NCBI GenBank assembly: GCA_025451955.1
Contig: JANWJJ010000041.1
Location: 19,741-83,740, forward strand
Source of the DNA: Rudaea sp.
GTDB taxonomy: Bacteria; Pseudomonadota; Gammaproteobacteria; Xanthomonadales; Rhodanobacteraceae
DNA: 64,000 nucleotides
Direction: 5' to 3'
Below the pieces are notes generated by a model, which was not told the origin of the DNA, made no database searches, and worked only from the letters and a program-made list of their open reading frames with translations. Numbering within the stretch: position 1 is the first letter of the stretch; each line of letters opens with the position of its first letter. A program made the translations under genes and the position numbers. Positions 50,743 to 59,205 of the stretch are shown one piece after another.

Positions 50743-51450
50743 TCACGCTATCGGGCTGGCAAGCATTCCCCAGGCGCGCAGGCTCGCGCCGCCAAGATGA
50801 TGCGCAATCAGCGCCCGCATCAAGCGACGCAAGGCGGCCAAATCCACGACATCCGGGGTCATGTCCCGCATCAATGCCAACAAGGCGCTGCCGCGCAGCT
50901 TGAGACCATCGTCTGTATTGCGCCAAGGCACCGGGCCGGTGTCGAAGCGATAGGCATAGATGCCCTCGGCCTCGATCGCCACGCCGCTTTCGGCTTCGGA
51001 TTCGAGCAACAGGCCGTAACCCAGATGTGCAAGCAGGTCACGCTCGAAACGGCGCAGCGTCCACGCCGGCGACTCGCCCTGCGCCATGCGCGCAAGGGTA
51101 GCGGCATAAGCGGCGAATACTTCGGGTTGCGGATCGTCTCGCGCCGTCAGCCGTGCGACCAATTCATTGAGATACAACGCACAAAGCAAGGCTTCGCCAT
51201 CAAACGTGAATGTCGTACCGACAGCCTCGATGGTGGTCAAGGTCGCCAATTCGCCGCGCCCGCTCCAACTCAGCCACACCGGCGTCAATGGTTGCAGCAA
51301 GGCACGCGGCGTGCGTGTACGTTCGCGACGGACGCCACGCGCGACCAGCCCGACCCGGCCGTGATCGCGACTCAGGACTTCCAGCAGCAGCGAAGTTTCG
51401 CGCCATGGTCGCGCATGCAGGATGTAGCCCGGTTGCCGCTCGACACGCAT
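50743..51450 (-). CDS. recO: DNA repair protein RecO
   Basis: VERQPGYILHARPWRETSLLLEVLSRDHGRVGLVARGVRRERT; downstream of era. Confidence 0.95.
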   Translation of the reverse strand: MRVERQPGYILHARPWRETSLLLEVLSRDHGRVGLVARGVRRERTRTPRALLQPLTPVWLSWSGRGELATLTTIEAVGTTFTFDGEALLCALYLNELVARLTARDDPQPEVFAAYAATLARMAQGESPAWTLRRFERDLLAHLGYGLLLESEAESGVAIEAEGIYAYRFDTGPVPWRNTDDGLKLRGSALLALMRDMTPDVVDLAALRRLMRALIAHHLGGASLRAWGMLASPIA

Positions 51451-52373
51451 CAGTCGCTGTAGCCGAATCGCCGCAACGCGGCTTCGTCGTCAGACCAATT
51501 CTCGCGTACCTTGACCCACAGGCGCAGGTAGACGCGACGTTCAAACACCTGCTCCATCGCCCGCCGCGCGGCGCTGCCGATGGCCTTGAGTTGGGCGCCG
51601 CCGGCACCGATCACGATGGCTTTCTGGCCTTCGCGCTCGACCCAGATGCTGGCCTCGATCTCCGCGCGCTTGTCGCCGTCGCGGAATTCGTCGATCTCGA
51701 CCGTCGCCGCGTAGGGCAACTCCTGGCCCAGACGCAGCATGACTTGCTCGCGCACCAGTTCGGCGGCGAAAAAACGCTCGCTGCGATCGGTAATTTCGTC
51801 CTCGGGAAACATCGCCGACGCTTCCGGCAGGTGTTGCAAAATGCCGCTTTCGAGTTCGGCCAGTCCATCGCGGCGGCGCGCGGAGACGAGATAAACTCCG
51901 TCGAAGATATGGGTTTCGCAAACTTTCGCGATAAATGGCAAAAGTTGCTTTTTATCTTTTTTTGCATCGACCTTGTTCAGCACCAGCAGCCGCGACGACG
52001 GCGGCGACATCTCCAATGCCTCCCAAACCAGTTGATCTTCGCCCGCCCAACGCCCCGCTTCGATCACTTGCATCACCACATCGGCCTCGGCAATGGCCTG
52101 GCGCGCGGCGCGGTTGAGCTGGCGATTGATCGCCCGGCCGCCATCACGATGCAGACCGGGCGTATCGAGAAATCCAATCTGGCCTTGCGGTCGCGTGAGT
52201 ACGCCGAGAATCCGGTGGCGCGTGGTCTGCGGCTTGGGCCCTGCGATACTCAACCGCCAGCCGATCAGTGCGTTGAGCAAGGTCGATTTGCCGACATTCG
52301 GCCGCCCGACCAGGGCCACCGTGCCGCAACGGTGCGTCGGCGCTATCGCGGGATCAGATGAGCGGCTCTGCAT
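51450..52373 (-). CDS. era: GTPase Era
   Basis: GTVALVGRPNVGKSTLLNALIGWRLSIAGPKPQTTRHRILGV; C-terminal KH domain. Confidence 0.97.
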   Translation of the reverse strand: MQSRSSDPAIAPTHRCGTVALVGRPNVGKSTLLNALIGWRLSIAGPKPQTTRHRILGVLTRPQGQIGFLDTPGLHRDGGRAINRQLNRAARQAIAEADVVMQVIEAGRWAGEDQLVWEALEMSPPSSRLLVLNKVDAKKDKKQLLPFIAKVCETHIFDGVYLVSARRRDGLAELESGILQHLPEASAMFPEDEITDRSERFFAAELVREQVMLRLGQELPYAATVEIDEFRDGDKRAEIEASIWVEREGQKAIVIGAGGAQLKAIGSAARRAMEQVFERRVYLRLWVKVRENWSDDEAALRRFGYSD

Positions 52374-53073
52374 GGTCCGATCCGGAATGGTCCAGTCGCA
52401 TTTGCACTTGCGGAATAGCCGCCGCGGCAGCGACTTGTTCGGCGGCGCGACGGCTGCTGCCCCGACCCTGTGCGCACAAATCCAGCGCGGCGATCTGACA
52501 ATCGACCTCGAATATCCTGGCATGATCAGCGCCGCTCGCCGCCACCAGTTCATAGTTCGGCAACGCCAGTCCGTGCGCCTGCAACAGTTCCTGAAGACGG
52601 GTCTTGGCGTCCTTGTCATCGGCATTTGCTGCCGCGGCAATGCGGCCACCGAAAAGATCGCGCACACAGTTGCGGCAGGCTTCCCAGCCACCATCGAGAT
52701 AAATCGCCGCGATCAGTGCTTCGAACGCGTCGGCGAGGATGGAATCACGGCGGAAGCCGCCACTCTTGAGTTCACCGGGCCCAAGCAGCAACTGATCGCC
52801 CAGTTCAAGTTCGCGCGCCACGGCAGCCAGCGCCGGCTCGCTGACCAGGCGCGAGCGCAGCCGAGTCAATTCGCCTTCATCGGCCCGCGGGAAATGTTCG
52901 TAAAGCAGTTCGGCGACAAGCAGGTTTAACAGTGCGTCGCCGAAGAACTCCAGGCGTTCGTTGTTGCGCGCACCAATACTGCGATGGCTCAGCGCGCGTT
53001 CGCGCAGAGCGTCATCGCGAAAAACATGGGTGAGCTTTGCCAACTCAGTAGGTTGCGCCGTGCGACAGATCAA
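52354..53073 (-). CDS. rnc: Ribonuclease III (non-ATG start in ORF track)
   Basis: ALSHRSIGARNNERLEFFGDALLNLLVAELLYEHFP; C-terminal dsRBD. Confidence 0.96.
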   Translation of the reverse strand: MICRTAQPTELAKLTHVFRDDALRERALSHRSIGARNNERLEFFGDALLNLLVAELLYEHFPRADEGELTRLRSRLVSEPALAAVARELELGDQLLLGPGELKSGGFRRDSILADAFEALIAAIYLDGGWEACRNCVRDLFGGRIAAAANADDKDAKTRLQELLQAHGLALPNYELVAASGADHARIFEVDCQIAALDLCAQGRGSSRRAAEQVAAAAAIPQVQMRLDHSGSDHAEPLI

Positions 53074-53434
53074 CAGTCTTGTCGAAGTGAATCAGCAGGT
53101 CGATGTTGTAGACGAAAGGAATATCTCTGTCGTACGCAACTCGCAGACTGTGCTGTCCGTTGGCCGTGATCAAACTAACGCTGGTTAATGGGACGTCTTG
53201 TTCATCCACGTACTGCACTTCGAAGACCAGGCTCAATTTGCGTCGAATTTCGTCAATCGACATGTTCTCGATGCCCGCCTCGGTCTGCAACGACCTGACC
53301 GATTTAACGACGCCAAAGTATTCCATATAGGTCGGGAGCAATTTCATCGCCGCGTAAGCGAAGAATCCGACGACGCATAGAACAATTGCGAAGCCGATTA
53401 GGGTAATGCCTTTTTGCGTAGCGTGCGTGCGCAT
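53045..53434 (-). CDS. DUF4845 family protein
   Basis: MRTHATQKGITLIGFAIVLCVVGFFAYAAMKLLPTYMEYFGVVKSVRSL; between lepB and rnc. Confidence 0.85.
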   Translation of the reverse strand: MRTHATQKGITLIGFAIVLCVVGFFAYAAMKLLPTYMEYFGVVKSVRSLQTEAGIENMSIDEIRRKLSLVFEVQYVDEQDVPLTSVSLITANGQHSLRVAYDRDIPFVYNIDLLIHFDKTVDLSHGATY

Positions 53435-53442
53435 AGTCGCCC

Positions 53443-54291
53443 CTATTTGATCAGAGTACCGATACGGGAAAATTCGATGCCATTATCCCAGTTCATCCAG
53501 ATAACGAAGGCCCGGCCGATCAGGTTCTGCTCCGGCACGAAGCCCCAATAGCGGCTGTCCTCGCTATTGTCGCGATTATCCCCCATTGCGAAATAGTGTC
53601 CAGCAGGCACGCGCCAAGTGCCTTCGCGGCCAGGCATCAACAGGCTGGATTCGAGAATCTGGTGCTCGACGCCAGGCAGCATTTCCTTGTGGATTTCTGC
53701 GCCAGCCATACGTTGCCCCTCATCGCCCGAGCCCACGAACGGGCCGACGTCGGTCTGCGCGATTTCCGTGCCGTTCACGTACAGGGTCTTGTTGCGATAG
53801 GTGATCTCGTCGCCCGGAAGCCCGATGACACGCTTGATGTAATCGAGTCCTTCCTTCTTCGGATCATGCTCCGGATTGGGATAGCGGAATACAAACACAT
53901 CGCCGCGCTGGGGCTCGCCGATCGGCACGATTTTCGTACCCAGCACCGGCAGGCGCAGGCCGTAGGTGAACTTGTTCACCAGGATGAAATCACCGACCAG
54001 CAAGGTCGGCATCATCGATCCTGATGGAATCTTGAATGGCTCGGCGATGAACGAACGAAACAACAGCACGATCAGGATGACCGGGAAAAATGAGCGCGCG
54101 TATTCCACGATCAGCGGCTCGCGCAAGGCCTCGTTCGCGCGCTGCTGGCGCTCGGGTTCGCTGCCTTCGGATTTCTCCAGTGCCGATGCACGTGCCTGAC
54201 GACCGCTCTGCAGAAACACGCGGTCGAGCAGCCAGATAATGCCGGTGACGGCCGTCAATACGACCAGCAATAATGCAAAATCGAAATCCAT
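53443..54291 (-). CDS. lepB: Signal peptidase I
   Basis: FKIPSGSMMPTLLVGDFILVNKFTYGLRLP...YIKRVIGLPGDEI...MGDNRDNSEDSRYWGFVPE. Confidence 0.97.
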   Translation of the reverse strand: MDFDFALLLVVLTAVTGIIWLLDRVFLQSGRQARASALEKSEGSEPERQQRANEALREPLIVEYARSFFPVILIVLLFRSFIAEPFKIPSGSMMPTLLVGDFILVNKFTYGLRLPVLGTKIVPIGEPQRGDVFVFRYPNPEHDPKKEGLDYIKRVIGLPGDEITYRNKTLYVNGTEIAQTDVGPFVGSGDEGQRMAGAEIHKEMLPGVEHQILESSLLMPGREGTWRVPAGHYFAMGDNRDNSEDSRYWGFVPEQNLIGRAFVIWMNWDNGIEFSRIGTLIK

Positions 54292-54330
54292 CCGCGGTTT
54301 CCTCGATAATCGGGAGCGCACTACGCGCCG

Positions 54331-56121
54331 TTATTTGTCCACTTGCAGCACGGCCAGGAAGGCTTCCTGCGGAATCTCCACACGGCCGACCTGTTTCATG
54401 CGTTTCTTGCCTGCTTTTTGCTTCTCCAGCAACTTGCGCTTGCGCGTGGCGTCGCCGCCGTAACATTTCGCCAGCACGTTTTTGCGTAGCGCCTTTACCG
54501 TGGTGCGCCCGATGATCTGTGCGCCGACCGCAGCCTGGATAGCGACATCGAACATCTGCCGCGGAATCAGTTCCTTCATGCGCTCGGTCAATTCGCGCCC
54601 ACGCCGCTCGGCATGACTGCGGTGCGTGATCATGCTCAGCGCATCGACGCGGTCGCCGTTGATCAACACATCCAGGCGCACAAAGGGTCCGGCCTGGAAG
54701 CGTTCGAAATGGTAATCCATCGAGGCATAGCCGCGCGACACCGATTTGAGCTTGTCGAAGAAATCCATCACCACTTCGGCCAGTGGCAGTTCGTAGCTGA
54801 TCTGCACCTGGCTGGCCAGATAGTGGATCGACTTCTGCGATCCGCGCTTTTCCTCGCACAGAGTGATGATGTTACCGACATAAGCCGGCGGCGTGAGGAT
54901 ATTGGCGACAATGACCGGTTCGCGAATTTCCTCGATGTAATTGGCGGCCGGCAATTTGGCCGGATTGTCGAGCTGGATCGTGCTGCCATCGGTTTGCAGG
55001 ATCTCGTAAACGACGGTCGGCGCGGTCGAAATAAGGTCGAGGTCGTATTCGCGCTCCAGACGTTCCTGCACGATATCCATATGCAGCAGGCCGAGAAAAC
55101 CGCAGCGGAAACCAAAGCCCATCGCTTCGGAGCTTTCCGGTTCGAAATGCATGGCCGCGTCGTTGAGCTTAAGCTTTTCCAGCGCCTCACGCAGCGCGGG
55201 ATAATCCTCGGCGACCAGCGGAAACAGGCCCGCGAATACGCGTGGCTGCATTTTCTGGAAACCCGGCAGCGGCGCGGGCGCAGGCTTGGCCGCGAGCGTA
55301 AGCGTATCGCCGACCGGCGCGCCGTGCACGTCCTTGATCGAGGCCGTGACCCAGCCAACTTCGCCAGCGCGTAATGCATCGCGATTCTTGCGTTTGGGCG
55401 TAAAGACGCCTACTTGATCGACCTCGTGCGCGCGTCCGGTCGACATCACCAATAATTTGTCGCGCGGCTTGATCTCGCCTTGCATGACGCGCACCAAGGA
55501 CACCACGCCCAGATAATTGTCGAACCAGGAATCGATGATCAGCGCCTGCAAACGATCGGTATCGCGTGGCTTGGGCGGCGGGATGCGCGCGACGATGGCT
55601 TCGAGCACCTCCGGCACGTTGACGCCGGTCTTGGCGCTGATCGCGATGGCTTCGTCGGCATGAATGCCAATCACCGCTTCGATTTCCGCCTTCACCTTTT
55701 CGATATCGGCTGTCGGTAGATCGATCTTGTTCAGCACCGGCACGACTTCCAAGCCCATCTCGACCGCGGTGTAGCAGTTGGCAACGGACTGGGCTTCCAC
55801 GCCTTGCGCCGCGTCCACGACCAGCAAGGCGCCTTCGCAAGCGGCCAGCGAACGGCTGACTTCGTAGGAAAAATCGACGTGTCCGGGCGTGTCGATGAAA
55901 TTGAGCTGGTAGGTTTTGCCGTCGCGCGCGGTGTACGGCAACGACACCGACTGCGCCTTGATCGTGATGCCGCGTTCGCGCTCGATCGGATTGGAATCGA
56001 GCACTTGCGCTTCCATCTCGCGCGCTTCCAGCCCGCCGCATAACTGGATGATGCGGTCGGCGAGCGTGGATTTGCCGTGATCGACGTGGGCGATAATGGA
56101 AAAATTGCGGATCAGATTCAT
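54331..56121 (-). CDS. lepA: Elongation factor 4
   Basis: [30 protein letters not shown]... full-length EF4. Confidence 0.98.
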   Translation of the reverse strand: MNLIRNFSIIAHVDHGKSTLADRIIQLCGGLEAREMEAQVLDSNPIERERGITIKAQSVSLPYTARDGKTYQLNFIDTPGHVDFSYEVSRSLAACEGALLVVDAAQGVEAQSVANCYTAVEMGLEVVPVLNKIDLPTADIEKVKAEIEAVIGIHADEAIAISAKTGVNVPEVLEAIVARIPPPKPRDTDRLQALIIDSWFDNYLGVVSLVRVMQGEIKPRDKLLVMSTGRAHEVDQVGVFTPKRKNRDALRAGEVGWVTASIKDVHGAPVGDTLTLAAKPAPAPLPGFQKMQPRVFAGLFPLVAEDYPALREALEKLKLNDAAMHFEPESSEAMGFGFRCGFLGLLHMDIVQERLEREYDLDLISTAPTVVYEILQTDGSTIQLDNPAKLPAANYIEEIREPVIVANILTPPAYVGNIITLCEEKRGSQKSIHYLASQVQISYELPLAEVVMDFFDKLKSVSRGYASMDYHFERFQAGPFVRLDVLINGDRVDALSMITHRSHAERRGRELTERMKELIPRQMFDVAIQAAVGAQIIGRTTVKALRKNVLAKCYGGDATRKRKLLEKQKAGKKRMKQVGRVEIPQEAFLAVLQVDK

Positions 56122-56200
56122 GCGACAGGAGTACCGCCGCCAACCTTATGCCGCGGCAAAGCGCGCATTATCGCAGAAAGCCCGGCGCCGCGCGCATAAA

Positions 56201-56226
56201 CGAAGAGGCCCGATCGGGCCTCTTCG
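56201..56226 (-). terminator. 26-nt perfect palindrome, probable terminator of degP
   Basis: cgaagaggcccgatcgggcctcttcg, followed on the minus strand by tttatg. Confidence 0.65.
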
Positions 56227-56247
56227 AGAACGCTCCGGCAATCCTGA

Positions 56248-57678
56248 TCACCCTTTGTCCTTGACCTTCGGCACCGTTACGGCCACAAACTGGGTGGCGT
56301 CATCGCGCCGAACGAGCAGCATCACCGAGTCACCGGATTTGACGTTCTTGACCGAGTTGTTGAACTCGACTGCGGATTTAACCGGCTTGCGCCCGACCAT
56401 CAGCACCACATCGCCAGGTTGCAACGGCGTGCGGCGTGCGGCTGCGCCCTTGATGTCGGTAATGACCACGCCCTGATCTTTCAAACCCAACTGCTTGCGC
56501 TGATCGGCATTCAGATCGTCGACGACGATGCCCAGCGAATTGGCAGATTTCGCTTCGCCACCGCCGAGACTGGCCAACTCACCCTTGGACTGCGGCAATT
56601 CGCCGACAACGACCGGCACGGTCAGGGTCTTGCCGTCGCGGAACAGCTTTACCTCGGCCTTGGTGCCCGGCTTGGTATTGCCCACCAGCGGCGGCAGGTC
56701 AGACGACTGATCGATCGCGTGACCATTGAAGGCCAGGATCACGTCCTGCACCTGCACGCCGGCTTTGTCGGCGCCGCTGCCCGGCGTTATCTGCGCAACC
56801 AGAGCGCCACCCGTGCTCGGCAGGCCGAGTGTCTGCGCCATCGCCCGGTTCACGTTCTGGATTTGCACGCCCAGCATGCCTCGCTCCACATGCCCGGTAG
56901 TTTTGAGTTGTTCGACAGTGTTCATCGCCACATTGATCGGAATTGCGAACGAGATGCCGACCGAGCTGCCGGTGTTGCTGTAGATCTGCGAATTGATGCC
57001 GACGACCTGCCCATCGAGATTGAACAGCGGGCCGCCGGAATTGCCGCGATTAATCGGCACGTCGGTCTGGATGAACGGCACATACTGCTGATCGGCGGAA
57101 CCGAAACCGCGGCCGACGTAACTGATGATGCCGTGGGTCACGGTGTGATCGAAATCGAACGGCGAGCCAATCGCGACCACCCACTGGCCCGGTTTGAGTT
57201 TGCTCGAATCGCCCAGCGTCACCGTCGGCAGGCCCGTTGCCTTGACCTTGAGCAAGGCGATATCGGATTGCGGATCGGTGCCGATGACTTTTGCATCGAG
57301 CTCGCGGCGATCGGACAGGCGCACGACGACTTGATCGGCGCCCTCGACGACATGGTTGTTGGTCAGCACATAGCCATCGCCGGAAATGATGAAGCCGGAA
57401 CCGAGCGAGATGCGCGTGCCGTCGATGCGCGGATGTCCGCCTGGGCCTCCCGGGCCGCCGGGGCCGAAGAAGCGGCGGAAGATTTCGGGTACATCCTGTG
57501 GATCGACGTCGTTGTCCTGCGCGCTGGAATCGCCATTGTGCGTGGCCTGCACGTTGACTACCGCCGGCGCGTTCTGCTGCACCAGTTGGGTGAAGTCGGG
57601 CAGGTCAGCCCAGGCGCCGGTAGCGACGAAGGTCAAAGTTATAAAAAGCAGCATTCTGTGCAAAGTACTTTTGTACAT
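56248..57678 (-). CDS. Do family periplasmic serine endopeptidase (DegP/MucD)
   Basis: Signal peptide; NNHVVEGADQVVVRLSD, DIALLKVKA, NRGNSGGPLFNLDG; two PDZ domains; downstream of rpoE-rseA. Confidence 0.95.
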   Translation of the reverse strand: MYKSTLHRMLLFITLTFVATGAWADLPDFTQLVQQNAPAVVNVQATHNGDSSAQDNDVDPQDVPEIFRRFFGPGGPGGPGGHPRIDGTRISLGSGFIISGDGYVLTNNHVVEGADQVVVRLSDRRELDAKVIGTDPQSDIALLKVKATGLPTVTLGDSSKLKPGQWVVAIGSPFDFDHTVTHGIISYVGRGFGSADQQYVPFIQTDVPINRGNSGGPLFNLDGQVVGINSQIYSNTGSSVGISFAIPINVAMNTVEQLKTTGHVERGMLGVQIQNVNRAMAQTLGLPSTGGALVAQITPGSGADKAGVQVQDVILAFNGHAIDQSSDLPPLVGNTKPGTKAEVKLFRDGKTLTVPVVVGELPQSKGELASLGGGEAKSANSLGIVVDDLNADQRKQLGLKDQGVVITDIKGAAARRTPLQPGDVVLMVGRKPVKSAVEFNNSVKNVKSGDSVMLLVRRDDATQFVAVTVPKVKDKG

Positions 57679-57828
57679 GGGAGCATGCCTCGTTGGAGAT
57701 TCGGATAAAAACCGTCGGCTAAAAACTGTCAGCGCTTCGATTGCGCGCGCGAAAAAAAGTTTCGCGACCACCTGCACCATGTTGCGCCGCGCCGCATTGA
57801 CGGCACAGCAGCACAAGCCTTGCTGCGG

Positions 57829-58509
57829 TCAGGGTTGCGGCTGGTGTGCTGGCCGTTGCTGTAGTTGCTGCGCAGGCACGGCCGTCTGTGGCGCGCGCTC
57901 CGGTGCGGTCAGCAACACATACGGCGCGAAGCCGTTGACGTTGTCGACGCCGGCATCGTAACGGCGGCGCAGATCGTAACGCGGCAGCGGGATCACATTG
58001 TCGAAAGCGGCATTGTCGAAAGTTGTGCTATCGAAACTCGCCGGTTGTGCATAATTGAAATTCGCCAGCATCGGCGACGGCGCAGAAAACTGACGCGCAA
58101 CCTGCGACGCAGACGACGGTGTTGCCGGCAATCCGGCAATCGCCGGCATGCTGGCCGGCATGCTGTTTGCGGGATTCTCACCAGCCGGCCGCGTCGCCAC
58201 CAACGCCACTACGGCGACCGTCGCGGCGATCGCGCCGCCAACTACCCGGCGCAGCAAAATGCCACGGCGGCGGCCAGCGACTGCTGGCGGCGTGTCGGCG
58301 GCGATGCGCAGCATCACGGTTGCGGAGAAATCCAGAGGCACCGGCACGCCAGTCTGCCGACGCAGTGCGCCGGAAACGATGTGATAGCGCGACCAGACTT
58401 GCACCGCACCGGCGTCGGCATCGAGCCGGCGCAGCAGGAAGCGCAATTCGTCGCGCGGCAGTTCGCCATCCATCAAGGCGGAGAGTTGTTCGTGGAGTTG
58501 TTCGCTCAT
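57829..58509 (-). CDS. rseA: Sigma-E factor negative regulatory protein (RseA/MucA-like)
   Basis: MSEQLHEQLSALMDGELPRDELRFLLRRLDADAGAVQVWSRYHIVSGALR; overlaps rpoE. Confidence 0.92.
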   Translation of the reverse strand: MSEQLHEQLSALMDGELPRDELRFLLRRLDADAGAVQVWSRYHIVSGALRRQTGVPVPLDFSATVMLRIAADTPPAVAGRRRGILLRRVVGGAIAATVAVVALVATRPAGENPANSMPASMPAIAGLPATPSSASQVARQFSAPSPMLANFNYAQPASFDSTTFDNAAFDNVIPLPRYDLRRRYDAGVDNVNGFAPYVLLTAPERAPQTAVPAQQLQQRPAHQPQP

Positions 58510-59102
58510 GAGTCGGATACCTTGGCGTCGGACAGCAGCGGACGCAGTTTCTGGTCGATCGCGTCGCGCGCCCGGAAGATGCGGGAACGCACGGTGCCGA
58601 TCGGACAATTCATGGTTTCGGCGATCTCTTCATAACTCAAGCCGTCGACCTCGCGCAGGGTAATCGCGGTCTTCAGGTCTTCCGGTAATTGTTCGACTGT
58701 GTCGAAAACGGTTTGTTCAATTTCCTGACGCAATAATTCGTGTTCGGGTGTGGCGCGGTCTTTCAACCGGGCGCCGCCATCGAGTTGCACCGCATCGTCG
58801 ATGGAAACGTCATCAGTCGGCGGACGGCGGCCCTGCGAGACGAGGTAATTCTTGGCGGTGTTGGTCGCAATCTTGTACATCCACGTATAAAACTGGCTGT
58901 CGCCGCGAAAAGCGGCAATGGCGCGATACGCCCGGATAAACGCTTCCTGCGCAATATCCTGACATTCGCTCCAGTCGGAAACGTAACGCGAAATCACTCC
59001 GATCACCTTGTGCTGATACTTGCGCACGAGCAGATCGAAAGCGCGCTTGTCTCCTTGCTGCACCCTTTCCACCAGGGCACGATCCACGTCTTGTTCATCC
59101 AT
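58506..59102 (-). CDS. rpoE: RNA polymerase sigma-E factor
   Basis: DRALVERVQQGDKRAFDLLVRKYQHKVIGVISRYV...DLKTAITLREVDGLSYEEIAETMNCPIGTVRSRIFRARDAI. Confidence 0.97.
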   Translation of the reverse strand: MDEQDVDRALVERVQQGDKRAFDLLVRKYQHKVIGVISRYVSDWSECQDIAQEAFIRAYRAIAAFRGDSQFYTWMYKIATNTAKNYLVSQGRRPPTDDVSIDDAVQLDGGARLKDRATPEHELLRQEIEQTVFDTVEQLPEDLKTAITLREVDGLSYEEIAETMNCPIGTVRSRIFRARDAIDQKLRPLLSDAKVSDS

Positions 59103-59205
59103 CCGGGCTGCACTCCGTTAGCTGGCAGTCCGGTCATGCCGCAAGGTAGACCGGGGTCGCCGCCATTAGTTCAATGATTGTCGCCGATCGCAACCGGCGC
59201 CGACT

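Noticed and set aside
56419-57708. 429-aa plus-strand ORF opposite degP
   Set aside because: Antisense shadow of a clearly coding gene.
57386-57961. Cys-rich plus-strand ORF (...CCGQGCGWCAGRCCSCCAG...)
   Set aside because: Looks like a metallothionein-like peptide but is antisense to the Gln/Pro-rich end of rseA and the 5' end of degP; no ribosome-binding context.
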